Source: Lunularia cruciata (Eukaryota; Streptophyta; Marchantiopsida; Lunulariales; Lunulariaceae). Taken from it: a DNA stretch of 64,000 nt. Shown here one piece after another: positions 9,741 through 24,700 of this stretch. The notes under the pieces were generated by a model that saw only the letters and a program-made list of their open reading frames with translations, ran no database searches and was not told the origin of the DNA. A program made the translations under genes and the position numbers. Each line of letters opens with the position of its first letter. Positions within the stretch are counted from its first letter, which is position 1. Where the stretch lies: assembly GCA_948567375.1 (NCBI GenBank), contig OX419758.1, positions 43,725,473 through 43,789,472 of the forward strand, read 5' to 3'.

Positions 9741-12700
9741 CTGCATCGTAGACAGCAGCACCAAGAGTAAATCACTTATAACATAGATCGGGACTTGCTT
9801 ATCCCAATATAGGAGTATTGGGTACCCTCTGGCGTCACAGGGAACTAGCGTACTCTCAAAATGGGAACCATGCTACCCTTCAACAAGGACCAAGAAGCTA
9901 TGACCAGGCAAGAAAGAATAGACCAGACTAGAGGAACATGACCACTATACTGGTAAGATCAAATGATAGTAATGATATCCTCCGAATAACCATGCAGATC
10001 TCTTCTGATGGGAATATGCTGGAAAACGTCAACTAGCAATCCAACCAATCTTAACAAAGATGTAGAGAGGACAATAATAACTGAAGTCAACTGCTTCAGA
10101 TCCAGTCGTATTACATTAGGAGCTCTACGTTGCCCATGCCATAACTGACCCTCTGTTTAGTCTCATTTACTTGTACCCCGCCTTCGTCTCTGTGTAGGTG
10201 TTAAGGGACTCTGCGTCTTTGAGAAAGATACACGGAACAACAGACACAAACCAAAACACATGCGATTCTCCACAGATAATTGCGTACCTAAAGCGATGCT
10301 CTGCAACGTTCTCGGCGGAGGCTCGAACGGCGTTTGCAGGAGGAAGAAGCACATGGACTGTAACAGGAGTACACCCGAAAACATCCTCCGCGGAAAGTAA
10401 AGGTGACGTATATTTTGAAGGGAACAAATCTGAATCGTGGTCAGAAGTAGCCATGACGGCAGCATCTGAGTCCAGATAACCCATAATGCTCTCCTTTTCT
10501 TCCTCAGGTTCATCCTCGATCTCAATTGGTCCCTGCTCATCCTGAGAATGTAATTCAAGGGCCATAACATCCTTGGACTTCATATCCGAATCGTCATCCA
10601 CATCAGCAGATGCCAGTGCTTCATCGAGTAAAGATTGGAACTTCGAAGAGGATTGGTGTGTGGGAATCACATAAGATGATAAAACAGGTTGACTAAAGCG
10701 TGATAGCGGAAGGAAGTCTCCACCCTCGGGAGACGTTACAACTCGAGGTCCTGCCAAACCAATCTTATCGCCACGAGCTCGGCTCCGGGCCTGGTTATTG
10801 CGGACTGCAGTGAGCAGGGCTGCAAAATGACGCTGTAAAAGAGGCTCATTGTCTGGTAGTTGGAGAAGGACGCCTAGAAGACGCTTTGTATGTTCCTGCT
10901 CGCCAGGAAAGCACCAAGTCAGCAACGGGGCACTTTCTAGAGTATATGAATATGAAACACGGTTCCATACCCACGTAGGACTGCACAGGACATGGAATTG
11001 TGAATAACGAGGGAGAAGCAAATCCCTGATAACTGTCATTCAAAAGTAGTGATGAGCAAGGTCACCTGTTAGTTTGCCCCAGCAGGCAAGGACAATAGCA
11101 GGTACAACCCATCATACGGCTCTCTAACTCTACTTAACTTTTGGATTACATATCCACACAATATATTTTGTATGTGACGTAGCACTCCCCCATGATGGGG
11201 AGAGAGTACAGGAGAAAATTACATCCGAATATATTGAATTATAAGCCCTAACCCTAACACATATTATACAGTGTATAAATATGGAACCTGTCCGCTATGA
11301 CACGAGTCAACACCCACTAAGGACAAGACATGATGAGGTATAAGCAGTGAATTCCTCATATTCACACCTAGTGGTGAGCAAGCTCTCCGGTTAGTTTGTA
11401 CCTGCAAGCGAGATTAGCGTAAAACAAGTATCTTTGAGGATAAGTCCATGTATTAGATTTTATCAACAGTCATTTCATGGCCCAATTAAAAGTAAAGTAA
11501 CATATCATCCTAGGCTTCCTAAACCCCCAAGCTGCTGTATATGACTACTGCGATTTACCCCCACATGTTCAGTGTCTACACGAGTTCATCAACATTTCAC
11601 ACCAAAACCTATAATATAACATACAGGATACATTGAGTAAACAAATGCATTTCGAACCCGTTCATTAGAGCAAGGTTCTACACGGCATATACAACGCACT
11701 ATATTACAGATATATAGGTAGACGAGAACAGATGCCGTTCTGGGAACGGGTTATCCAGAACTCATGAGGTGCAAACAATCGTTAAGCAAGATGTACATGG
11801 TACGCAACGCTAGAGTAGTATGAAATCCCTAAGTTAGAATGCATCGAAGGTATCCGACAGAAATGGCATAATCGAAGCAAACCTATTGGAACAACTGCAT
11901 ATATAGAGAAGAAACATCAGCAAATGAAAGGCAAAGTAAATGTCATTGAGAAACCAGTAGATAGCAATAGCAACCTACCGTGGACACTGGCCTTCGAAAT
12001 AACGAATTGATCGTTTTTATCCTGTGCATAGTATATTACAGATATATACCATACACCGGATAAAAACGACCAATTCGCCATTTCGAAGGCCAGTGTCCAC
12101 GGTAGGTTCAAGTCCAGAAACACACAATCAAAGCAGCGATAACCAAACCAGAACCACAACAAACATAAGGTCCAGAGTAAATCGTCCGTTAAATCCGCAC
12201 CTCTACTCGGCAATCGGCTCTGTGGTGCGTTACCAGAGTGGGGGTTAAGAGGAGAAAGCAACCGCAAGGTGTGAAATTCGCTACACAAAGTTAGAGAATG
12301 GATGCGTTTTACCTCTGTTACTTTCATGTGAGCATTAGAAGCTGCAGTCAGAGCGTTCTTTTCACTTGTCGGGTCTCCAGTGGCAGCTGCTGCATTTTGA
12401 GCAAGAAGTTGACGGAACCTTTCCCTACAATGGAGCGGATGTCGATGTCTACCCCTGTAGATATTCCCATCAGGTATTCCTGCAAGAGCATCACTGGCCA
12501 GTGGCCAATTTCCTCCATACTCATGTACAACTGCACAAAGTATAGCATCTTCAGCTGGAGTCCAACTATCTGCAGGTGGAACATGTTCTTGCATCTTCGT
12601 TGCGTCCTTCTTTCGCTCTTTTTCCAACATGATAAGAGGACCTTTCTTGAGAGGGACTGCCATGATGGAAATTTTACCCCCCGTCTTTTTCTTCACGCTA

Positions 12701-15700
12701 ATTGAGGTGGGAAACTTCGAGGCAGTGGGCACGGTATCCAAGTCCTGGGTATCATCATCACTTCCTCCACCCAACTGCTCAAACTCCGAGAGTCTTTTAG
12801 ACAGGATGCTTCTATCTCCTGCCGACCTTTCCTTGTTCAATTCCTTGTTGGCCTTCTTAGCATGTGTCTCTGTCAGCATATCCTCTTCCAACAACTTGGG
12901 GGCCTTTCGTTTTCGTTGTGACGGGCTACGAGAGGGCAGCGAGGACAACTCAAATTGTGGAGTGCTGTACGTCTCATCTCTGTGGACATTCTTCTTCGCC
13001 ATGACCACATCATCAAAGGTGAGAGAACCCTTTATGAGGGATTTAAACTTCGGTTTCTTCATCTTCTTCAAAGACTTTGACTTAACCTTGAAGTTTTCGG
13101 CTCCTACTACGGCTGAGGCAGCTTCCGCAACGGCCCTAGTGATCAAAAAGCTAAGTTTCATTATAAGTGAAGAGAATGGCGATTGAGCAAGCAAGCAAGC
13201 AATCATGTAATCATGTGATAAGTGGACAGGCACCAGTTTAAGTACAGAAATGATTTACAGTCCCGAGTTTTACTTTACTAAGATGAACTACTTCCCATAG
13301 AACTGAAAAGAAAAGAAACAGGCAGATGCTTCCAGTCGAAATCTAGAATTAAACTCCACCTGTCGGCGTCTCTCATTTCCTCTTCCATGGCTTCCCATTC
13401 AAGTTGTCTCTGATTTTCCTGACATTAAGAGACCGAGATTGCCATCAATATCATCAGCATAACTTCCGAACGACACTGCTTTTGTACTGCTTTTGTAAAA
13501 TGAACCAGATCTAGGTCCTTTTGAAGGAATCATCATATATTGGTAAATGAGAGCAGGAATCATCATATATAGCCAACACAAATACGCACAAATGCAGTAA
13601 AATTGTTCCTTGAAAGGAATTGACGGAAATACCTGCTGCTGTGCCAAGACCTCCACTTGCTGACGATATGCTTCGTTTGCAAAAGCCGTGTCCCAACCTG
13701 GAAACAAGGTAAAACGAATATTAACGACAAACGGACGTTAACATGCGGCATAAGGCAGACTCCCAAAATCATCTCCACCCTACTGATTAAGCTCATTGAA
13801 TTTAATTTTCTTCTCATACCTTATATGACGCATAAGAACTAAAAGTAATAGAACGAAAAACTCGTCATTAGAACACGCTTTCGTACCCATGTTAACATGC
13901 AAGACAGGGAATGGACCTTCCAGATGTAGCTTATGACTATAATACAGTTTTTCGAGTCAATCTACTGAATTGTTATACAATTGTTCGAGTCTATGTATTT
14001 GAGGAAGAGGGGTAGAAGCCCTTCGAGAAACGGGGGATCCAGAACCGGCTTAGTACGACATGAGAACATGCATATGGAAGTAACGAAATGGAAGCATCCA
14101 CATATGCAAATCGAATTGCAGGCAATCTAACCAAGGAAATACAGAACGAAAAATAAGCGGAATTGATATGACACCAAAAACACAGAGAAAGGCGTTCTTA
14201 GTAAGCCTCCACGAAAGCCTGTACGACTTCATCAATGCCTAACGCAGTGCTGAAGTCGCTGAGCGAATGCCAGTACCCCTCGTACCAAGTTTCTGTTCGA
14301 AGCTCATGAGTGCCAAGGCACAGGGTTGGATATAGGTAGATGAGAGCAGAAGCCGTTCCTGAACGGGTGATCCAGAACTCATTAAATGCAAATGATCGGT
14401 AACCAAGATGCACAGGACTGGATATGAGGACATGAGAGCAGAAGCCATTCGAAAAACGGGGGATCCAGAACTCATTAACTGCGTATGAAGTGCAGATGAA
14501 ATGTAAACATGATATTGGATATAGGTAGATGAGAGCAGAAGCCGTTCTAGGAACGGGTGATCCAGAACTCATGATATTGGATATATGAGGACAGAAGCCG
14601 TTCGAGGAACGGGAGATCCAAAACTCATTAATGCATATGAAATGTAGATGAAACGGCCATCAAGTGAAAGCAGAACTGACTGCAATACACATGCGAATAG
14701 GAGATGAAATTTAATTCATAAGAAGCATGTATTCACAAGTAACGACCATATATAACTACATGTTGAGAATCTGTGAACCAATGTGTACTGAGAAAACGAA
14801 GAGTCAACTCATATGAAGTAATCGGGAAGTGAGCGATGTGAAACAATCGGAAACCAACTGAATGAATTGAGAGCAAATTGTAAACCGAGACTAATACAGG
14901 TATGTACAAACAACTGGAAACAAACTGAATGAAATGTATACAGATTGTAAACCGAGATTGATACACAAATGTACCATCCCGTAAAAACCTAATCGCAAGG
15001 TGAATGTAAAGCAAATCATGTAAGGAAGTAGTAAACCAAATGTAAACGAAGACGATTAGCCGGACATTGAGTAATCCGCAGTTTATGAATCGAACGTCAA
15101 GTAATTAAACAAGAAGTCGAGAAGAGTAAGATTTTATGGCTAAGATTGATCGAAACAATCCCAGGTTCGGGTATGAAAAGGTAGAATGAAAATCGTTCAA
15201 AGAACGGGTGAAGTAGAGCAAAGCAGTAAGGGGCTGGATATAGGTAGATGACAGCAGAAGCCGTTCTAGGAACGGGTGATCCACAGCTCATTAAATGCAT
15301 ATGGTCGGTAACCAAGATGTACTATATGCACAATGCTAGAATAGTGCTAGAATAGTGATCCATAACGTAGAATGCATCGAATGTAACCTGAAGCAAAGGC
15401 ATAGTTGCAACAAATCGAAAACAACACATATCTAAAGGACTAGTACACAACTTGAAATCGATCACAGCTATTCAAACGAATTCGACAAATATAAAACATT
15501 ACGTAATTGACCAGCAGTAACCAGCGCATGAACGACGAAAATTAAAACGTAGGCTGTGGTCGAGTGAACACTGTAGACACGGGAGGTCGAACCATGAAGC
15601 AGGCAAAAGAGCGAGGGAAAAATAATAGGGAGGGAATTAGCTGGGGAAGGGAGGAGTGGAACAATGTGGGAGCTTAGTGGATGGTGCTTCTGCAGAGACA

Positions 15701-18700
15701 TATCGAAGTGTAGCAGTGTAACGAGAGCGAGGCGGAAGAGGACAGGATATGTAATATGTCTCAACAAGCACTATGGACGCTCGAGTCCTGGAACGCTAAA
15801 CAAATAAGGGAAGCAGAAGGTGGCCATAGGAAACCTCCACGAGCAGAAGCCATTCTAGGAGGGGGGGATCCAGAACTCATTAAATGCAAATGATCGGTAA
15901 CCAAGATGTACTTTATGCATAATGCTAGAATAGTGATAAATCCATAGAGTAGACTGCATCGAACGTAACCTGAAACAAAGGCATAATTGCAACAAATTGA
16001 AAAGAACATATATCTAAAGGACTAGTAAACAACTTGAAATCAATAACAGCTATTCCAACGAATTCGAGAAATATAAACATTATGTAATCGACCACCAGTA
16101 AGCAGTGCATGACCGATGAAAATTAAAACGTGGGCTGGGGTCGGGTAGGAACACTGTAGACACGGGAACCGTCGAACCGTGAAACAGGCAAAGAGTGAGG
16201 GAAAAATAATAAGGAGGGCATTAGCTGGGGAAGGGAGGAGTGGAACAATGCGAGAGCTTAGTGGATGGTGATGTTGCAGAAATATATCGAGTGTAACAGA
16301 GTAACGAGGGCGAAGCAAAAGAGGACAGGATATATAGGTATATGAGAGCAGAAGCTGTTCTGGGAATGGTTATCCAGAACTCATGATATGCAAATGATCG
16401 GTAACCAAGATATCCATGATGCACAATGCTAAAATAGTGATAAATTCATAAGGTAGTCTGCATCGAATGTAACCTGAAGCAAAGGCATAATTGAAACAAA
16501 TTGAGAATAACATATATCTAAAGGACTAGTAAACAACTTGAAATTGCTAACAGCTATGCAACCGACTGCAAGAAATAGAAAACGTGATGTAATAGACCAC
16601 CAGTAACCAGTGCGTGATCGATGAAAATTAAAAATGTGGGCTGGAGTCGGGTCCGAACACTGTAGAAACGGGAGGTCGAACCATGAATCAGGCAAAGTAT
16701 GAAGGAAAACGAAGAGGGAGGGAATTAACTGGGGAATGGAGGAGTGGAACAATGTGAGAGCTTATGGATGGTGTGGCTGCAGAGACATGTCTCAGTGTAA
16801 CAGGGTAACGAGTGCGAGGCGAAAGAGGACAGGATATATTGGTATATGAGAACAGAAGCCGTTTTGGGAATGGGTTATCCAGAACTCATTAAGTGCAAAT
16901 GATCGATAAGCGATATTTAAATGAATCACAATGCTAGAGTAGTGTTAAATCCCTAAGGTACAACGCATCGAATGTAACCTGCAGCAAAGGTATAATTCAA
17001 ACAAATTGAGAATAACAGATGGCCAACGGACTAGTAAAGAACGTGAACTCGAGAGCATCTATGCAAACGACAGCGAGGAATAGGAAACGTGATGTAAGAG
17101 CCTGCCAGTAAGCAGTGCGTGAACGAAGATTAAGAACGTGGGCTGGAGTCAGGTAGGACCACTGTTGACACGAGAGGTCGATGCAGGAAGCAGTCGAAGC
17201 GCGAAGGGAAAATACTAGGGAGGGAATTAGTTGGGGAATGGAGGAGTGGAACGAAACAAGAGTTCTTGGATTATGTGGCTGCAGAAACGGGTCGAAGTGT
17301 AACAGGGTAACGATGCAGGAAGCAGTCGAAGCGCGAAGGGAAAATACTCGCGAGGGAATTAGTTGGGGAATGGAGGAGTGGAACGAAACAAGAGTTCTTG
17401 GATTATGTGGCTGCAGAAACGGGTCGAAGTGTAACAGGGTAACGAAAGCGCCGCATAAGAGGACAGGATATAAAATATATCACAACCAGCACTATGGACG
17501 CTGGAGTCCTGAGACGCTAAACAGCTAAGGGAAGCACAAGGCTGCCATAGTAAACCTCCACGGAAACACATGTGACTTCATCAGTGCCTCCCGCAGGGCC
17601 GTTGTAGCTGAGCAAGAGTCAGTACCCCTCGTACTGAGTTTCTGTTCGAAAACTCATGAGTGCCAAGCCAAACTCGGGTTGCTCCCCCAAAGTGCCGCTC
17701 ATAAGTAGGGGGAATGTTGAAGAGCAGAAGAACAGAAGTGGAAGTGTGGAAAGAAAACGCAAGCAGAAGTGCAGGCAAATGAGTAATTCGCAGGAGTCTC
17801 AGCCGCATAATGAGAACCAGGCAAGAAAGAAATGAATCAGCATGAGTAAGAGGAGGGAAGGAACCCAGACATACCTGATGGATCCCTGAAATCACAAACA
17901 TCCGTTAGTAGAGATAAAATCCAGGACACATCAATGAGAAATTGTCAAGCAAAGGTTCGTTAGTAATACGAGAGGGGAGCAAGAAACATCAGCGATGCAC
18001 AGGCAGGGGCGAGCCTACTCAAACAGGAAAAACAATCGCGAAGTGTAAGAAGGAAAGAACAGAGAAGCAAGGAAAAGCATGGAAGGACATAGAGCAATGC
18101 AGGAAAGAGGTAAAATCTGCCCCGGATGAAGTGATGGACAAGGTGGGCCCACATGTCTGTAAGCAAACACTCGAAGACCACATGGCAGAAAACCGTATGT
18201 CAATCATGGTAGACTGTATATTTACAAGTCCAGAAGTCAAGTAGAACTCCCGTACAACTGCATGGTATGCAAGCCTATAGGAGAGAATTAGTACTGGATA
18301 TAGTCTATAGTATCATTACATGCGCTATGGAAACATGAGTCCTGAAACGCTGAAACAGCCAGAGGGAGCAGAAGGCGGCCATAGTAAGCCTCCTCCAAAG
18401 CACATACGACCTCATCAGTGTCAAACGTAGTGCCGAAGTAGCTGGGCGAATGTTTCTGTTCGAAAGCTCATGTAAACATGATATTGGAGTTATGAGGACA
18501 TATCATGTAAACATGATATGTGCAAATCGAGATGACTAGTAAATCCGTAAAGCAGATGAAGTGAATCTACAGGACTGGATATGAGGAGATGAGAGCAGAA
18601 GCCGTTCCTCGAACGGGGGATCCAAAACTCATTAAATGCAAATAGTGTAGATGAAATGGCAAGAAAATGAAAGCAGAACTGACTGAGAAACCTGCGAAAA

Positions 18701-21700
18701 GTAGATGAAATCTAGATCATAAAAAGCATGTATTGTCAAGTAACGCTCATATATAACTACATGCAAACATGATATGTGAAAACGATATAGAAATGACATG
18801 TATAGAAAACATGATATGTGAAAATCGATATGAGTATTAAATCCATAAAGGAAATTAAGTGAATTTAACAAGTCGAATGTGAACTGAAGTAAAGGCATAA
18901 TAGCAACATATTGAGCAGAAGTCGTTCGAGCAACGGGAGATCCAGAACTCACTGAATGCAACTGAGGTGCATAAAATGGAACATATACAAAACATGTGCA
19001 AGTCGGAATACAAATTAGTATAAAATCCGGAAAGGAGATGAAATGGATACAACTGATCGAATGTAAGACGAAGTAAATGCAACCTAGAAACATCTAAAGA
19101 GCAACACACGTGAACAAGTTTGCATGCATTGAATAGACGTTAACAGATAAACAGTACATGTATAGAAATGAACACAATGGGGAATTGACGACCAAACGAG
19201 CCAGACAAGGACTAAGTTAAACTGAAGTCGGGAATCGAGTAGAAGCCTTGAAATCGAAAGTCGAGGAAGATCCGTGAGACAGGCAGACAGATATGCCAAG
19301 AAAGAGAGTAGAAGCCGGAGCTAGTTGGAGTGGAGCGCAGTGTGAGAGAGGAGAGTAAGTAGTTATATAACTACTTACATAAGATCGCAGATCGCAACAG
19401 ATCGCAACTAAAACTGAGACAGATCGCAACTAAAACTGGTTTGGGTACGAAGAAAGAAGCGTGGAAATCGTTCAGAGAACGGGGAAGGTGAGCGTAGAGG
19501 ACCGGATAGAGTATATCGCAGCAACTGGCACGTTCGAGGAACTGGATATTGTATATCACTCGTTGTAAAAACCAAGTTCCATACCCACGGACGGACTCCG
19601 ACTTTTGACATATGATAGCACGCTGTAAAGAGCGTCATAAACATCATAACTATCGTCATAACTTCAAGTCAGTGTGTCTAAATACTCCTGTATCCCCATA
19701 ATAACTTACTTTCATAGAAAAGAGGTTCGTTATCCTCATCAATTTCCGCCTCCTGCTCTTCTTTCAGTTTCTCCAACTTTTCCAGCTCCCATTCCTTCTC
19801 TTCGAACAGCACTTGGGCAGCTTCGGAAGCTTTATCGACTCTTGGGTCCCAAAGCTCCAGGTATCGCATAGCATAACGTTCTACAGGCTGCAGCTGATCC
19901 TCAAAGGAAATACTTCCCCGACCAGCTGCTGCAGCTGCCGCGGCCATTTGCTTTACATCAGCCAGCATGTCCATCTCCTCCTCCGCATCAGCAGGAATCA
20001 GAGCAGATCCTATTTGAGGTGCCTCATCAGCCGTCACTGCCATCTTGCTATTATCAAGTCCCTCTCTCATGGCTCCGTCTGATTGACTCCTAACTACCAC
20101 ACCTTTACCTTCTTCCACATCATCCACAAGCTCTTCATCCTCCAAGCTACCAACAAAACTCTCCTCCGTAAATTCCTGATTTTCTGCAGCCTCTTCTTGC
20201 TCTACCCTTTTCATGGCCATGAAATCTGCCTCATCCTCCGCATTCTTCAGAGCTGCTTCCACTTCAGCGCTTGAAACCTCGGAGGGTTTCACATGAGCGC
20301 TTTCACTTTCGCTAGCCGGCAGCAAACCAGAAATCTTCCTTTCACCGCCAACTTTCACTCCCTTCATCCCTGAAAAGAGTTCCATTGGATCAAGCTTCTT
20401 AAAGAACTCGGTATTGTAACCCCCACTTTGTATCACAAGATCGTCCAATAACCTCTTTTGGTTTGCTTTCTTCAGTATATTCTCCTCTATAGTGCTCTCA
20501 CTAACTAGTCTGTAAATGTGAACTTCTCTTGTCTGGCCGATTCGGTGGCATCTATCCTGAGCTTGTTGATCCATTGCAGGATTCCAGTCACTGTCGTAAA
20601 ATATGACGGTGTCCGCACCGACCAAATTAATGCCGACACCTCCACTTCTGGTCGACAATATAAACAGGAAGATCTTAGGATTCGTATTGAAGCGTTGCAT
20701 GAGTATCTGTCGCTGCTCAGGCTTTGTAGACCCATCAAGCCGCATATATGTATAACCATACAAGTTAATGAAGCTTTCTAATACATCCAACATTCTAGTC
20801 ATCTGGGTAAAGATAAGAGCCCTATGACCCTCAGATTTCAAACGTCTCAAGAGGACAGCTAACTCTTGGAGCTTGCCGCAATCGAACTGCAAAAGCCTCC
20901 TATCTGGGAAGAACAACTGTCTCCTGACGAACACAGGCCTCAAAGGTTCCAACGAGGCACTGACTGTCTCGTGGAGACCTCCTTCCATGCTTGATGACAG
21001 AAGTCCAGTAGGTGGTCGATGACTGCACCAGGCAACTGGAGCTGGAGCTCTGGCCGCGGGAATACAGAAAATAAACGATTCTACCAGACTCATGGACATT
21101 TCGAGACGTGTCAGGGGCAAATGTACAATATCGGCAACTACAGACGAGAACTCCAGAAAGCGCCGTGGATCAGCCTTGATTTTATGGACGTCTTGAACAG
21201 GGTCTTCCATTGACACACACTGTCTAACATCAGAACCGTAAAGGGCGTTCTTCTTGCAACGTAGCATGTTCAGCCACATCAAAGCATAAGCCTTCTCCTT
21301 CTTTTGTTTCGCTCTCTCGGCCCTGATCACCGCTTGGATTTCCTCTATGATTCCTCGACCCCTACCATTTGGCTGGTCGTTCCCGTACTTGGATTGCCAA
21401 CTGTCCTCACCAGTGCTTGACAGTTCCTCAATCAACGCCCCTGGAGTACACAGACCCGAAGACTCCTCACACTCCCAAGATGCCATGTCAAGGTCAACTT
21501 GAGTTACAATCAGATTCAGCTGTTTCAGATTCACCGAGCAGAATGGCCCAGAATCCAATGCAGAAGCCACGACTGAACTAAGGTGCAGGTCCAAACCAAC
21601 CATATCGAAAGAAGACACAATAGGCCGACCTTCAAACAAGTCCGGGTGATTACAAACCTTTCTGAGCTGCATTAGAACGTTGATAAGCCCCAGAAAGTTT

Positions 21701-24700
21701 CCACTAGACAAAGTGGCTTGCGTATCTGAGCTAGCCATGAAATCTTCGTATAGATTTCGCTGTCTTTTGGAAAGCCGGCAGTGTATCACGTGCTCATACT
21801 TTTGAGGCAATTGCTTTTCGACATCCTTCTTCAAACGCCTAAGTAAGAAAGGCCTCAACACATTGTGAAGTCTGTCCACCACCTCCTTATTAATTACCTC
21901 CTGACCTTCAACCATGCCAGTAATTGGATTGCTAAACCAGTCACGAAACTCTTGATGAGACTGGAAGACATGGGGCATTAAAAAATGCATCAAGGACCAG
22001 AGCTCCATAAGGTCGTTTTGAAGAGGTGTTCCCGTAAGTAGGATTCTACGTTTCGAATTGAAATTCAAAAGAGTCTGCCACCTCTGTGATTTCCAATTCT
22101 TTATCAGATGTGCCTCGTCCAGAATAAGGTATTTCCACTTCTTTCTCTTGAAAGCTTTGGCATCCTGTATGACTAGCCTGTAGGTTGTGATGCAGACGTG
22201 AAACGAATTCGGCTTGGACCAACCCTGCCTCTTCAATTTGCGTTCCTTCGCGCTCCCAAAGTAGGTCAAGATCTTGAAGGCAGGGCACCACTTCATGAAC
22301 TCCGTCTCCCAATTCAACATGACACTGGTTGGGACAACAATTAAATGTGGACCCCAAATTCCTCTATCACATGCCAGGTGAGCCAACAGAGAAATGGTCA
22401 TGATAGTTTTTCCTAGCCCCATCTCGTCTGCCAGAATTCCATTTAAGCGCTTCTCATACATAGTGACCAGCCAGTCCAGGCCTATATGTTGATATTCACG
22501 AAGTGAATGCTTAAGTAGGAAAGGCAGCTTTGTGCGGACTTTAGTAGTGGAAAATGTGTAGCCCGTCGGTTGCGCAGATTGCGCAGCCGCAGCAGCATCA
22601 GCAAGTTTATCCTCACTGGTCTTCCCATCAGCAGGTACCGAAGTTTCTCCTGCCACCACCTTCCCCGGGACCTTACCGGGACTATAATTAACAAGATCTT
22701 CCTGTAAACTCTTTTCATCTTCGATCAATAAGTTCCTAATCTCCTCAGATACTCCAGCTTCTACTACATCTTGACTAACTCCTCCAGAGGGATCACCCCT
22801 TAGAACCAGGTCCGAAGCAGTACCTTCCGTAATCTGCTCTTCACGCGAGTGAAGTGATGTTGGATGCTCCCCTTCTCTCTGTGACCTCTTCAGTATGCGT
22901 TCTCCTCTTCTTTTGGCGGCTGCAGAAACCCTAGCCAGTGCTTCAGCGGTTGCCTCGTCAACCACTTCATTAGCTCCCAAAAGCAATGCAATACCCGTGC
23001 TTCCTCTTGATGCTGACTCTTCCCCTGCGCCTCCATTTTCACCAGTACCAACTTCTGTACCTAGCTCAAACTTGACTTTCGTACCATTCTTTTCATCACC
23101 AATAGATGTCCTTCCTGACATTTCCGTAGATCGATTGTTAACCAGAGCACCAATCCTTTTCTCAATCGTTTCAGGTACCTCCATGGACTTTTTCTTGGGT
23201 TTCCTCCCATAGGCTGATGATACCAGTGACCACTGCACACGACCACTGGTGCTTGGCTCTCCCATCCTTTCTTTGGCTTCAGCAGAATCCTCAGTCAAGT
23301 ACTTATATTCTACCTCTTCGTCATCCTCACTTGAACCACTTGTGCCAGCTTCACTAGTACGATCTTGCCTATCCTCTATATAATCGCCTTCGACGCCTTC
23401 AAATTCCTCTTCCTCTCGTATATCGGAGTCACCACCCATCTGCTAAACAGCCCACAGATCAGATCTCCTTTGCTCTTATTGAAAAGACAGACATTAAGCC
23501 AAGAGAAATAGACCTCAATAAAGAGACTCCGAACGTATAAAGTACAATCAAGAAATATTCACACTGAAGGAGCTCCCTACCGATCGGTACTGTGCCAAGA
23601 TATCCTCGATTGACATTTCACACTCTTTTTTCAATCGATCAACCTTCAAAAGAGCAGGCAACAACAACACGAGATTAAAGTGATGGCAAGCATCTACCGA
23701 GCAATGTCCTTCAACCGGAAACATTATGCACTTACATTTTGCCCCTCAACAAGGAGAGAACCAAATAAAGGCAACTCCCGCTAGTTGTCCACATGTCATA
23801 AAGCGAGAATATGACAACACTCCTAGGCAACTCTATCAGTATCCAGAATTGAATTGAATTGGACGTCGTAGTGGATAAGGTCAAATCGGACACAATAATC
23901 TACCTCATCTGCATGCTCATCCGCTTCTGTTCTTGACAAAAGCTCTTCTTCATCAAGAGTTGCTTCATCGTCCTGTAAGATCCCGTATGAAATTGACAAC
24001 CCACGCGCCGTAAAGTACCAATTAATACAACACACTCGTAGCAATCTCGAGATTACTTTTGACTTGCTTCGAAGGAGTTACCAGGTCCCACGAACAAGCA
24101 GGTGAGAAAGACCTCACAAGTATGGTAGAAGAAACTCTTTCGGAAACGAAGACAGCCATAATTGAGAATCTTCCAATGACCAAAACGATCCTAGTTCTCT
24201 TGGTTAACTTCAAGCATGACAAAACTCCGCGATAGACCATTTGTACTATATCGCATAAGAACAATCTATCGTCATTGCACTCTACAAGCTTTACCTCTTC
24301 AGTTCCGTCTGCCAGAGCCGCGGGGATGTAGTCTCCATCACCCTGCAGGAGACATGTCCGACCTCAATCAAACTGCAAACAAAGGGCAAATGTACACGAC
24401 AAATAACCATACTTGTATTGTCTTCACCTCAATTGAACTGCCTACTAGAAAAACAGAAATACACATACTAAGACAGACCAAACGTCATCCCCAATTGAAG
24501 GAATGGGTTTCCACTGAAGCAAGTACAGGAATTCACTTGCATGAAACAGATCAATCAGATCCGGGAGCCGACTTTAAGACCAACATGGCTATAACGCATG
24601 AGCAACATCAGAAGCTGGTTACTAGAATCAGGTCAGGCTACCACAGAAAACCGAGCGACTCAAACCTCATCTGAATAGGAGCCAAGAAGTACCCACTCAA

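Noticed and set aside
11248..11262. Telomere-like ccctaaccctaac
   Set aside because: Only about two units inside an intron; too short to be a telomeric array.
12629..13186. 185-aa frame on + strand
   Set aside because: It is the mirror of PIE1 exon 17, where the - strand has a clear SANT domain.
17181..17528. 115-aa frame with a repeated 44-residue unit
   Set aside because: The repeat is explained by the 132-bp DNA duplication within a PIE1 intron, and the unit matches no family.
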